Below, piece after piece: positions 1 through 6,709 of a stretch of DNA of 9,054 nucleotides (its first letter is position 1; each line of letters begins with the position of its first letter). A program made the position numbers and the translations under genes. Below the pieces are notes generated by a model that was not told the origin of the DNA, ran no database searches, and saw only the letters and a list, made by a program, of their open reading frames with translations. Where the stretch lies: contig CADBMS010000009.1 of NCBI GenBank assembly GCA_902795935.1, positions 1-9,054 on the forward strand. The letters are read 5' to 3'. The DNA is from an uncultured Methanobrevibacter sp. GTDB taxonomy: Archaea; Methanobacteriota; Methanobacteria; Methanobacteriales; Methanobacteriaceae.

Positions 1-142
1 CTCCATTTTACTATAAATACTTTATTATAACTTAATTTTAAAATCAATACACAATATTTCAAGCGTAAATAAAATAAATAGATATTTATAGAAATTCAGG
101 GCAAAAATCAATTTTAAAAAAAAAAATATTGTTAAAAAATAA
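1..142. other. AT-rich 3' flank of the thiolase gene, no gene seen
   Basis: No reading frame of useful length is present. The minus strand carries oligo-T tracts just after the thiolase stop (see the terminator entry). Near the left edge the minus strand has a TATA-like TATTTATAG (about positions 13-21), which could belong to a promoter for a gene further left. A minus-strand ATG lies at 4-6 but has no Shine-Dalgarno sequence, and too little of any following gene is visible to call it. Confidence 0.5.
113..140 (-). terminator. Oligo-T terminator after the mvaS-thiolase operon
   Basis: Reading the minus strand, the thiolase stop codon is followed within a few bases by a run of six T (about 139-134) and then eleven T (126-116). 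Archaeal transcription commonly ends at such U-rich tracts with no need for a stable hairpin, and no good hairpin is visible here. The position directly after the last gene of the operon supports a terminator. It also suggests that no further operon gene follows immediately. Confidence 0.5.
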
Positions 143-1294
143 TTATCTAGAGAATATGTGTACTGCAGCAGTTCCACCAGTTCCACCAATGTTATGAGTC
201 ATACCAACTTCAGCACCATCAATTTGTCTTTTACCTGCTTCACCACGAAGTTGCCATACAATTTCAGCAGCTTGAGCAATACCTGTAGCACCTAAAGGAT
301 GACCTCTAGCTTTAAGACCTCCAGAAGGATTAACTGGAATATCGCCATCAATACGAGTCATACCCTCTTCAATGGCCGGACCACCTCGACCTTTTTCAAC
401 AAAGCCAATGTCTTCAATAGCTAGTAACCCATTAATACTAAAACAATCATGAACTTCAACAGCATCAATATCTTTAGGAGTCATATTAGCCATTTTAAAT
501 GCCTCACGAGAAGCATTAACTGAAGAATCAATTGTAGTTAATGATTTACGATCATGTAACCTAATAGTACCAGATGATTGAGCTGAAGCTTTAACATAAA
601 TTGGAGTATCAGTATATTTTTTAGCATCTTCAGCAGGACATAAAATAACTGCAGCTGCTCCATCAGAAACTGGTGAACAATCTAATAATCTTAAAGGATC
701 TGCAACTTTGCTAGAATTTAAAACTTTTTCTACAGAAATATCAAATGGATATTGTGCATTAAGATTATGTTTAGCATTTGAATGATTAATAACAGAAACC
801 ATAGCTAGTTGTTCACGAGTAGTTCCATATTCATACATATGTCTACGGGCCATCATAGCATATAATGATGGAAAAGTAACACCTTGTTGAGCCTCCCATT
901 CTTGATCAGATGCAGTAGCAATAGCACCAGTAGAATCAACAACATCAGTCATCTTTTCTACCCCTGCAGAAATAACAATATCATGATAACCTGAAGCTAC
1001 AGCCATAATACCTGATCTTAATGCGAGTCCACCAGATGCACAAGCAGCTTCAACTCTTGTACATGGTACTGGATTTAAACCAGAATTATCTGTAATTAAA
1101 GATGCAATATGTTCTTGCTGTACAAATAATCCTGCAGACATATTACCAACAAACATTGCTTCTAAATCATTTCCTTCAATTTGAGCATCTTGAATAGCTC
1201 CTAAACCTGCTTCAGTTACTAAATCTCTAAATGAACTATCCCATAATTCCCCAAATTTAGTTTGTGCCACTCCAATAATTGCAACATCTCTCAT
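143..1294 (-). CDS. Acetyl-CoA C-acetyltransferase (archaeal thiolase)
   Basis: Condenses two acetyl-CoA to acetoacetyl-CoA, the first step of the mevalonate route to archaeal isoprenoid lipids; cytoplasmic. The 383 aa length is normal for archaeal thiolases of the SCP2-like group. Visible motifs are the acyl-accepting Cys85 in VEAACASGG, the HDCFS block at 282-286, GHPLGATG at 331-338 (His332), and HNIGG at 367-371. HNIGG replaces the CxG second cysteine of bacterial biosynthetic thiolases, as is usual in this archaeal type. The start ATG has a purine-rich GGGG upstream (1306-1309, 11 nt spacing) and gives the expected N-terminus MRDVAIIG. It lies 24 nt after mvaS on the same strand, so the two are almost certainly co-transcribed. 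In studied methanogens the thiolase forms a channelling complex with HMG-CoA synthase through a small DUF35 protein. No DUF35 gene is visible downstream within the window. Family assignment is firm; exact substrate is inferred from the neighbour. Confidence 0.95.
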   Translation of the reverse strand: MRDVAIIGVAQTKFGELWDSSFRDLVTEAGLGAIQDAQIEGNDLEAMFVGNMSAGLFVQQEHIASLITDNSGLNPVPCTRVEAACASGGLALRSGIMAVASGYHDIVISAGVEKMTDVVDSTGAIATASDQEWEAQQGVTFPSLYAMMARRHMYEYGTTREQLAMVSVINHSNAKHNLNAQYPFDISVEKVLNSSKVADPLRLLDCSPVSDGAAAVILCPAEDAKKYTDTPIYVKASAQSSGTIRLHDRKSLTTIDSSVNASREAFKMANMTPKDIDAVEVHDCFSINGLLAIEDIGFVEKGRGGPAIEEGMTRIDGDIPVNPSGGLKARGHPLGATGIAQAAEIVWQLRGEAGKRQIDGAEVGMTHNIGGTGGTAAVHIFSR

Positions 1295-1318
1295 AATAAC
1301 ATCTTCCCCTTTACTAAA

Positions 1319-2359
1319 TCAACTCATCCTAAGTTTACCTTTTAATTTAGCATAAATCGCATAATCAACATATTTTTTATTAGAAATGATATCTTTTAAT
1401 TTAGGACTTAAATCTTGTTTTTTAATTATATTATCATTTACTTTTATACTAAAAGCATCACTACCTGCACCAGAACCATATGAAACTACAAATATTCGAT
1501 CGTCTGGTTTAGCAATATCTAATGTAGCTGCCAATCCTAATGGTGTAGCTCCAGAATATGTATTTCCAATAACTGGAGTTAATAAACCAGTTTTATATTG
1601 TTTTTCTGTGAAACCTAATTTTTTAGCAGCTTTTAAGTAAAATTTACCATTAGGTTGGTGAAAAACTGCATAATCATAATCTTCTACAGTGGTTCCCATT
1701 TTTTCTAACATTCCCTTTGCAGCAGACAATACATGTTTAAAGTAAGCAGGTTCTCCTGTAAATCTTCCACCATGACTTGGGTATGGCTGACCTTCTCTTC
1801 TATAAAAATCTGGAGTATCTGTTGTGAAACTATATGTTGCTTCAATATCAGCTAATGTGTTTTTTTTACCTAAGATGTAAGCAGCACCACCAGCTGATGC
1901 AGTGTATTCTAAAGCATCACCTGGAGCTCCTTGAGAGGTATCTGCTCCAATAGCTAATGCATACTCTACCATTCCAGAATCTACTAAACCCATACAATTT
2001 TGTATGGCTGCAGTACCTGCCTTACATGCAAATTCCATATCTGCTGCAGTTAAATGTGGAGCTACATTAATCGATTCAGCAACAATTGTTGCAGTAGGTT
2101 TTACTGCATAAGGATGTGATTCAGATCCAACATATACAGCACCAATCTTTTGTGGATCAATTTGTGCTCTTTTTAATGCATATCTTGTTGCTTCAACAGA
2201 TATTGTAGCAGTATCCTCATCCGCACCAGGAACAGATTTTTCATTCACTACTAAACCAGCCGATATTGCTTTTGGATCATCTCCCCAAACATGAGCTATT
2301 TCTTCAACTTTAATTCTATATGATGGCACATATGCCCCATACCCTACAATTCCTGCCAT
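1319..2359 (-). CDS. mvaS: Hydroxymethylglutaryl-CoA synthase (archaeal type)
   Basis: Condenses acetoacetyl-CoA with acetyl-CoA to HMG-CoA, the second step of the mevalonate pathway; cytoplasmic. The protein is 346 aa from the ATG chosen here, typical of archaeal HMG-CoA synthases. The catalytic triad is visible: Glu80 in VGSESHPYAVKPT, Cys112 in MEFACKAGTA, and His234 in VFHQPNGKF. A GTG at 2368 would add three residues (MLL), but the conserved family N-terminus is M-x-GIVGYGAYVP, which begins at the ATG at 2359. The only SD-like element is a weak AGGT (2370-2373), 10 nt upstream of that ATG. It is the first gene of a two-gene operon with the thiolase, whose start lies 24 nt past this stop. 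This order is conserved in archaea and fits a physical thiolase-HMGS complex in which acetoacetyl-CoA is passed directly. Confidence 0.95.
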   Translation of the reverse strand: MAGIVGYGAYVPSYRIKVEEIAHVWGDDPKAISAGLVVNEKSVPGADEDTATISVEATRYALKRAQIDPQKIGAVYVGSESHPYAVKPTATIVAESINVAPHLTAADMEFACKAGTAAIQNCMGLVDSGMVEYALAIGADTSQGAPGDALEYTASAGGAAYILGKKNTLADIEATYSFTTDTPDFYRREGQPYPSHGGRFTGEPAYFKHVLSAAKGMLEKMGTTVEDYDYAVFHQPNGKFYLKAAKKLGFTEKQYKTGLLTPVIGNTYSGATPLGLAATLDIAKPDDRIFVVSYGSGAGSDAFSIKVNDNIIKKQDLSPKLKDIISNKKYVDYAIYAKLKGKLRMS

Positions 2360-2392
2360 TAATAGCACAACCTATAATATAATTTATTTAAT

Positions 2393-2404
2393 TTTAAATA
2401 TTTT
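2393..2404 (-). promoter_or_regulatory. Possible TATA box for mvaS-thiolase
   Basis: The minus strand reads AATATTTAAA here, centred about 40 bp before the mvaS ATG. A start site about 25 bp downstream would fall near 2374 and leave a leader of about 15 nt containing the weak AGGT. The surrounding DNA is so AT-rich that other placements are possible, and no clear BRE is seen. Confidence 0.25.
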
Positions 2405-2648
2405 TATTAATCCAATATTAAAGAGAATTAATATTAAAATATAATTATAATATCAATATCAAATTTATGACTTTTATAATATATAAGTATTAAGTTATTT
2501 TCTTTATTTTTTTAAATAAATAAATATTGGGTTTAAAAAAAGAAATAAATAATTTACAATAATAATTAACTTAGATAATACATATTTAACAATAATAAAC
2601 CTAAATAATATATAAATAAATTTAATTATATAAAATTATTAATTTTCT
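2405..2648. other. AT-rich spacer between mvaS and the tRNA genes, no gene seen
   Basis: Both strands are dense in stop codons. A and T are roughly balanced, unlike the skewed right end of the window. A short inverted repeat, TTTATTT at 2503-2509 with AAATAAA at 2514-2520, is present, but such pairs are expected by chance in DNA of this composition. I assign no function to it. Confidence 0.6.
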
Positions 2649-2655
2649 AAAAAAA
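2649..2655 (-). terminator. Oligo-T terminator of the tRNA-Gly pair
   Basis: A run of seven T on the minus strand begins 8 nt after the discriminator base of tRNA-Gly(TCC). Its position and length fit an archaeal U-tract terminator for the tRNA transcript. Confidence 0.5.
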
Positions 2656-2663
2656 GTTTTAAA

Positions 2664-2737
2664 TGCAGTTGCCGGGATTTGAACCCGGGTTGTAGGCTTG
2701 GAAGGCCCAAGTAATAGCCAGACTATACCACAACTGC
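2664..2737 (-). tRNA. tRNA-Gly (anticodon TCC)
   Basis: Folds as a complete 74-nt cloverleaf on the minus strand. The acceptor stem GCAGTTG pairs perfectly with CAACTGC and is followed by discriminator A. The D-stem is GTA/TAC with the common 13-22 mismatch. The anticodon stem is TGGGC/GCCTA around loop CTTCCAA, giving anticodon TCC. The T-arm is CCGGG-TTCAAAT-CCCGG. It should read GGA and, by wobble, GGG. The CCA tail is not encoded, so it must be added after transcription. No intron is seen. The gene starts 3 nt after the end of tRNA-Gly(GCC) and shares its promoter. Confidence 0.97.
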
Positions 2738-2740
2738 ATA

Positions 2741-2814
2741 TGCGGCGTCCGGGATTTGAACCCGGGTCACTGACGTGGCAGGCCAGAGTCTTAACCAGGC
2801 TGGACTAACACCGC
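2741..2814 (-). tRNA. tRNA-Gly (anticodon GCC)
   Basis: Complete 74-nt cloverleaf on the minus strand. The acceptor stem GCGGTGT pairs with ACGCCGC with one G-T pair, then discriminator A. The D-arm is GTCC...AGAC with a terminal mismatch. The anticodon stem is CTGGC/GTCAG around loop CTGCCAC, giving anticodon GCC for GGC and GGT codons. The T-arm is CCGGG-TTCAAAT-CCCGG, identical to that of the neighbouring tRNA-Gly(TCC). CCA is not encoded. It is the first gene of a two-tRNA transcript with a 3-nt spacer. Confidence 0.97.
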
Positions 2815-2850
2815 ATTCTAATAGACATACAATAGATATAATTTTATATC

Positions 2851-2865
2851 ATATAAATATTTCGG
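2851..2865 (-). promoter_or_regulatory. BRE and TATA box for the tRNA-Gly pair
   Basis: On the minus strand, CCGAAA is followed directly by TATTTATAT. This is a close match to the archaeal BRE (purine-rich, ending AAA) plus TATA arrangement. The TATA centre lies about 41 bp before the mature 5' end of tRNA-Gly(GCC). Transcription would therefore start near 2829-2830 and give a 5' leader of about 15 nt, which RNase P would remove. The CCG stands out in otherwise A/T sequence, which makes this the best promoter in the window. Confidence 0.65.
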
Positions 2866-2894
2866 TTTAATATAGTAATTAATATGTATTTTAT

Positions 2895-4424
2895 TTATTG
2901 TAAAACTAATTTATCTATTATATCCATATTGAGATTATTTTCTACAATTTCTGCTAATTTATCAATGGAATATTCAGTATTTTCCTTAAAATCATCTTTC
3001 AATAAAGATGAAATTGGCAATCCTTTTTGAGATTTAAGATAATTCGTGAATGTTCTTCTAAAATTTAAATTATGGAAAATTCCATGAAAATAAGTGCCAA
3101 AACTTAATCCATCAATAGCCCCATCATAATAAAATTCATCAGTACCATGAACCTTATTACCACAACCTATTTTAATTTCAAATAAAGGATTGCAGTCTTT
3201 AATATTAGTTTCGGCTTCATGTAATTCAAATCCATCTACAATTTCACCAGCAATAGATTCAAAAATATCATTAGAGCATATTACTCCTTCACTACGAGTT
3301 ACAATTTTATCTTTAGAACCAAAAACTGAATCAATTTTTAACAAGCCTAAACCTTTAATAGTGCCATGTTTAGATTCCCTGTTGTTTTCATCAATAATCT
3401 GTTCACCTAACATTTGGAATCCCCCACAAATACCAAATATTGGGATTTTATTTTTTAAATTCCGTATTTTATCTGCAAGGCCTGATTTCTCTAATTCCAG
3501 CATATCACTAACAGTATTTCTAGTTCCAGGAATTATAATTGCATTTAATCCATCTAAATCATCATATAAATCAACAAATTTAATTGAAACATTTTTTTCA
3601 TATTCTAACGGATCAATATCTGTAAAATTAGATATTTTAGGTAATTTTATAACACCTATAACAATATCCCCATCAACAGCATAGTTTTTTTTAGATAATG
3701 ATGCTGAATCTTCTTCAGGTAAATTTAAACTATAATCATAAGGTAAAACACCTAAAACTGGTACTTTAATTATTTCTTCTATTTGAGTTATGCCTGGCAT
3801 TAAAATATCCAAATTTCCTCTGAATTTATTAATAATTACTGCTTTTAAACGATTTCTATCTTTTTCATCCAATAATACAAATGTTCCGGCTATAGACGCA
3901 AATACACCACCTAAATCAATATCTGCAACTAGAATAACATTTGCATCTGCCAAATGTGCTATTTCCATATTTGCTAAATCATTTTTTCTCATGTTTATTT
4001 CTGCAGGTGATCCTGCACCTTCAATAATTATTAAATCATATTCTTTTTTTAGATGATTTAAAGAGTCTGAAATTGCATTTAATGCTTGTTCTCTAAATTC
4101 ATTTTGATAAACATCAAAAGTCATATCTCCCGCAGGTTTTCCTTGTACTATAACCTGTGAAGTATAATCTTCTTTCGGCTTTAAAAGTATAGGATTCATA
4201 TGATGAGATGGTTCAATACCTGCAGCTTCAGCTTGTAAAACCTGAGCTATTGCTATTTCTCTATTTTCTTTAGTAGTGTAAGAATTAAGAGACATGTTTT
4301 GAGATTTAAAAGGAGCTACATGATACCCCCTTTTTGAATAAATTCTACATAAGGCTGCAACCATCACACTTTTTCCAGCATTTGATGATGTTCCTTGAAC
4401 CATGATACATTTAGCATTTGACAT
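2895..4424 (-). CDS. cobQ: Cobyric acid synthase (glutamine-hydrolysing)
   Basis: Amidates the b, d, e and g side chains of adenosylcobyrinic acid a,c-diamide using glutamine and ATP, giving adenosylcobyric acid; cytoplasmic. Methanogens need the product for corrinoid methyltransferases. At 509 aa it is full length. The N-terminal half is a dethiobiotin-synthetase-like P-loop domain: GTSSNAGKS at 11-19, EGAGSPAEIN at 135-144 and DIDLGGVFAS at 168-177. The C-terminal half is a class I glutamine amidotransferase domain with nucleophile Cys333 in GICGG and His447 in TYFHGIF. The order P-loop then amidotransferase is shared with CobB/CbiA, but the N-terminal GTSSNAGKS with downstream SQNMSLNSY is characteristic of CobQ/CbiP (the archaeal gene is also called cbiP). 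The ATG at 4424 has a good SD (GAGGTT, 4430-4435) 7 nt from its GAGG core. It stands alone, divergent from lon. No clear T-tract follows it before the tRNA promoter. Confidence 0.96.
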   Translation of the reverse strand: MSNAKCIMVQGTSSNAGKSVMVAALCRIYSKRGYHVAPFKSQNMSLNSYTTKENREIAIAQVLQAEAAGIEPSHHMNPILLKPKEDYTSQVIVQGKPAGDMTFDVYQNEFREQALNAISDSLNHLKKEYDLIIIEGAGSPAEINMRKNDLANMEIAHLADANVILVADIDLGGVFASIAGTFVLLDEKDRNRLKAVIINKFRGNLDILMPGITQIEEIIKVPVLGVLPYDYSLNLPEEDSASLSKKNYAVDGDIVIGVIKLPKISNFTDIDPLEYEKNVSIKFVDLYDDLDGLNAIIIPGTRNTVSDMLELEKSGLADKIRNLKNKIPIFGICGGFQMLGEQIIDENNRESKHGTIKGLGLLKIDSVFGSKDKIVTRSEGVICSNDIFESIAGEIVDGFELHEAETNIKDCNPLFEIKIGCGNKVHGTDEFYYDGAIDGLSFGTYFHGIFHNLNFRRTFTNYLKSQKGLPISSLLKDDFKENTEYSIDKLAEIVENNLNMDIIDKLVLQ

Positions 4425-4483
4425 TAAACAACCTCAACTTTTATTTAATAAATATATATTTTATTTAAACTATATTGGATAAT

Positions 4484-4494
4484 GTATATATTAA
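4484..4494 (-). promoter_or_regulatory. Possible TATA box for cobQ
   Basis: The minus strand reads TTAATATATAC, centred about 62 bp before the cobQ ATG. A start about 25 bp downstream gives a leader of roughly 36 nt that retains the SD at 4430-4435. A nearer TATA-like stretch at 4446-4462 would place the start after the SD and is less consistent. No clear BRE is seen. Confidence 0.3.
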
Positions 4495-4592
4495 TTATTT
4501 TTGGGTAAGTATAAATAGAAAAAGTTATATAAATTTAAAATAACAATTATTTAACAAATTATAATCATTATATATTATTTCATTTATTTTTA

Positions 4593-4620
4593 AAGTACAA
4601 TTACTAAGTTAAGAGTACTT
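4593..4620. repeat. Inverted repeat in the cobQ-lon divergent region
   Basis: AAGTAC at 4593-4598 is the reverse complement of GTACTT at 4615-4620, with a 16-bp spacer, so arm centres are about two helical turns apart. It lies about 40 bp upstream of the proposed lon TATA box. It could be a protein-binding site for one of the divergent genes, but arms of six bases are within reach of chance. Confidence 0.25.
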
Positions 4621-4657
4621 GCTCTAAAATTAAAATAGTTAATACAAAACCAATATA

Positions 4658-4670
4658 GCAAATATATTTA
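4658..4670 (+). promoter_or_regulatory. BRE and TATA box for lon
   Basis: GCAAA (4658-4662) followed by TATATTTA (4663-4670) resembles an archaeal BRE-TATA pair. A start about 25 bp from the TATA centre falls near 4690, just before the SD at 4694-4697. This would leave a leader of about 20 nt. Confidence 0.45.
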
Positions 4671-4693
4671 AATAAGCTTATTCAAAGCCAATA

Positions 4694-4697
4694 GGAG
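4694..4697 (+). promoter_or_regulatory. Shine-Dalgarno for lon with long spacing
   Basis: GGAG, within AGGAG, is the only SD-like sequence before the lon ATG. The spacing to ATG is 13 nt, longer than usual. No closer ATG, GTG or TTG lies between them, so the start at 4711 still stands. Confidence 0.5.
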
Positions 4698-4710
4698 ACA
4701 AAGAACCAAC

Positions 4711-6630
4711 ATGACAACCAATGTTGAAGAAAATAAAATAGAAATTGAAGATGAAACTTCAGAAAAATCCACAAAATATAAAACTTCAAAAGAAATAGAA
4801 GTTCCAAAATTATTGATTGATCAATTAATAGGACAAGATGAAGCAGTTGAAACTATTAAAAAAGCTGCAAAACAAAGACGGAATGTTTTACTTATAGGAG
4901 AACCTGGTGTTGGAAAATCTATGATAGCTAGGGCTATGAGTGAATTGCTTCCAAAAGAAAATTTACAAGACATATTAGTATATCCGAATATGGAAGACCA
5001 AAATAATCCATTAATAGGCACTATTCCTGCAGGAGAAGGTAAAAAAATAGTAATGTCTAGGAAAGCTAAAGTAAAAGCCCAAGAAGAAAGAAAAAATTTC
5101 ATAATGATTGCATTAATTGGGTTTGTATTAGTTATAGGAATTATTTTAGGACAATTTTTAGCAGCAATTATAGCTGCTGGTTTCATATTTTTAGCATTAC
5201 AACAAATGAAACCAAAAACATCAACATTAATACCAAAATTATTAGTTAATAGTGAAAAAAAAGATTTTGCACCATTCATCGATGGAACTGGATCTCATGC
5301 AGGAGCACTACTTGGTGATGTGAGACATGACCCATATCAATCAGGAGGTTTAGGAACTCCAGCCCATGAAAGAGTAGAACCTGGAATGATTCACAAAGCA
5401 GACCGTGGAGTATTATACATTGATGAAATTGGAACTATGAAAATGCGAACTCAACAAGAATTATTAAGTGCTATGCAAGAAAAACAATACTCCATTACTG
5501 GGCAAAGTGAAACAAGTAGTGGAGCAATGGTAAGAACCCAACCAGTACCTTGTGATTTCGTATTAGTAGCTTCTGGTAATATACAAGTTTTAGAAGGAAT
5601 GCATATTGCACTAAGATCACGTATACGTGGTTATGGTTATGAAGTATTTATGAAAGATTCAATGCCAGATAACCCTGAAAATAGAGAAAAAATTATGCAA
5701 TTCATAGCACAAGAAGTTGAAAAAGATGGTCGTATACCTCACTTCGACGAAAGTGCTGTTGAAGAAATAATTAAAGAAGCTCAAAGAAGATCTGGTAAAA
5801 AAGAAACATTAACTCTTAAATTGAGAGATTTAGGTGGTTTAGTGCGTGCATCAGGAGATATTGCTAAAGAAGAAAATGCTGAATTAGTAACTTATGATCA
5901 TGTAATGACTGCTAAAAAATTAGCTAGAACATTAGAACAACAAATTGCAGATAGATACATTGTTCAAAGAAAAGAATATAGTATGTATAAATCTGAAGGT
6001 GGAGAAGTTGGTAAGATAAATGGTTTAGCTATTATTGGAGATAGAAGTGGAATTGTTTTACCTATAGCTGCTGAAGCTGCGCCTGCTCAAAGTAAAGAAG
6101 AAGGTAAAATCATCGCAACAGGTAAATTAGGAGATATAGCTAAAGAAGCCGTTCAAAATGTAAGTGCATTAATCAAAAAACATACAGGAACTGACATATC
6201 CAAATATGATATACACATACAATTCTTACAATCTTATGATGGTGTTGAAGGAGATAGTGCAAGTGTAGCTATTGCAACTTCAGTAATATCTGCTTTAGAA
6301 GAAGTTCCTATTGACCAATCTGTTGCAGTAACTGGATCTTTAAATGTGCGTGGAGAAGTTATGCCAGTAGGTGGTGTGACTGGTAAAATTGAAGCCGCCG
6401 CAGAATCTGGAATTAAAAAAGTTCTCATACCTAAATCTAATATGAATGATGTTATGATTGAGAAAAAATATGAAGAAGAAATTGAAATTGTTCCAGTTGA
6501 AAATTTAGGTGAAGTTATGAAACATATTTTAATTGGTTCTGATAAAAATGGTGTAATTGAACAAATGCAGAAGATTAGTAATAAAATTGTTTCCTCATCA
6601 AAAATTATTAAAAAACCTACACATAATTAA
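4711..6630 (+). CDS. lonB: ATP-dependent protease LonB, membrane-anchored archaeal type
   Basis: Unfolds and degrades proteins using ATP; in archaea it is the main membrane-bound quality-control protease. At 639 aa it matches archaeal LonB and lacks the long N-terminal domain of bacterial LonA. Domains in order: an acidic N-terminus (1-30); the AAA+ start with Walker A GEPGVGKS at 63-70; two adjacent hydrophobic segments at about 129-148 and 149-165 inserted before Walker B, which anchor the enzyme to the membrane; Walker B VLYIDEIG at 234-241; the AAA+ lid to about 410; and the proteolytic domain with catalytic Ser516 in GVEGDSAS and Lys559 in GGVTGKIEAA. The Ser-Lys spacing of 43 residues is the same as in known Lon proteases. 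Transcribed alone, divergent from cobQ, it ends at a hairpin terminator. All catalytic residues are present, so it should be active. Confidence 0.97.
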   Translation: MTTNVEENKIEIEDETSEKSTKYKTSKEIEVPKLLIDQLIGQDEAVETIKKAAKQRRNVLLIGEPGVGKSMIARAMSELLPKENLQDILVYPNMEDQNNPLIGTIPAGEGKKIVMSRKAKVKAQEERKNFIMIALIGFVLVIGIILGQFLAAIIAAGFIFLALQQMKPKTSTLIPKLLVNSEKKDFAPFIDGTGSHAGALLGDVRHDPYQSGGLGTPAHERVEPGMIHKADRGVLYIDEIGTMKMRTQQELLSAMQEKQYSITGQSETSSGAMVRTQPVPCDFVLVASGNIQVLEGMHIALRSRIRGYGYEVFMKDSMPDNPENREKIMQFIAQEVEKDGRIPHFDESAVEEIIKEAQRRSGKKETLTLKLRDLGGLVRASGDIAKEENAELVTYDHVMTAKKLARTLEQQIADRYIVQRKEYSMYKSEGGEVGKINGLAIIGDRSGIVLPIAAEAAPAQSKEEGKIIATGKLGDIAKEAVQNVSALIKKHTGTDISKYDIHIQFLQSYDGVEGDSASVAIATSVISALEEVPIDQSVAVTGSLNVRGEVMPVGGVTGKIEAAAESGIKKVLIPKSNMNDVMIEKKYEEEIEIVPVENLGEVMKHILIGSDKNGVIEQMQKISNKIVSSSKIIKKPTHN

Positions 6631-6665
6631 ATAATGTTTTAAACATTATTTTTATTATTTTTTTT
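6630..6665 (+). terminator. Hairpin plus T-tract terminator of lon
   Basis: AATAATGTTT (6630-6639) and AAACATTATT (6641-6650) are perfect reverse complements around one base, so a stem with a tight A/T loop can form. TTT at 6651-6653 and eight T at 6658-6665 follow. The repeat begins at the last base of the lon stop codon. The arrangement resembles an intrinsic terminator, although in archaea the T-tract may be the working part. Confidence 0.65.
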
Positions 6666-6680
6666 AAATTTAAGATTATT

Positions 6681-6690
6681 TTTATTTAAT
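6681..6690 (+). promoter_or_regulatory. Possible TATA box for a leaderless permease transcript
   Basis: TTTATTTAAT is centred about 25 bp before the A of the permease ATG, which is the usual TATA-to-start distance in archaea. With no SD before that ATG, transcription may begin at or very near the start codon. A second candidate, TTTAAATTTAAG at about 6662-6673, would give a leader of about 20 nt. The local DNA is AT-rich, so neither is certain. Confidence 0.35.
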
Positions 6691-6709
6691 TAGTTTTTAT
6701 TCTGATACT

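Noticed and set aside
1293..1302. Tiny upstream frame ATG TTA TTA TGA overlapping the thiolase start
   Set aside because: It is three codons long and only 3 nt from the SD-like GGGG. It is most likely chance, not a regulatory leader peptide.
1386..1640. Plus-strand open frame of 84 codons opposite mvaS
   Set aside because: It lies wholly antisense to the well-supported mvaS gene, has no recognisable motif, and reflects the codon composition of mvaS.
3190..4056. Two plus-strand open frames (3190-3684 and 3790-4056) opposite cobQ
   Set aside because: Both are shadows of the cobQ reading frame; they are Ser/Ile-rich with no family features and no promoter or SD of their own.
4425..4490. Cobalamin riboswitch upstream of cobQ
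   Set aside because: The leader is short and almost wholly A/T, with no B12-box-like or structured GC-containing elements, and such riboswitches are not expected in this archaeal group.
4821..5279. Minus-strand open frame of 152 codons opposite lon
   Set aside because: It is antisense to the Walker A and membrane region of lon. Its apparent hydrophobic stretches mirror lon's own sequence.
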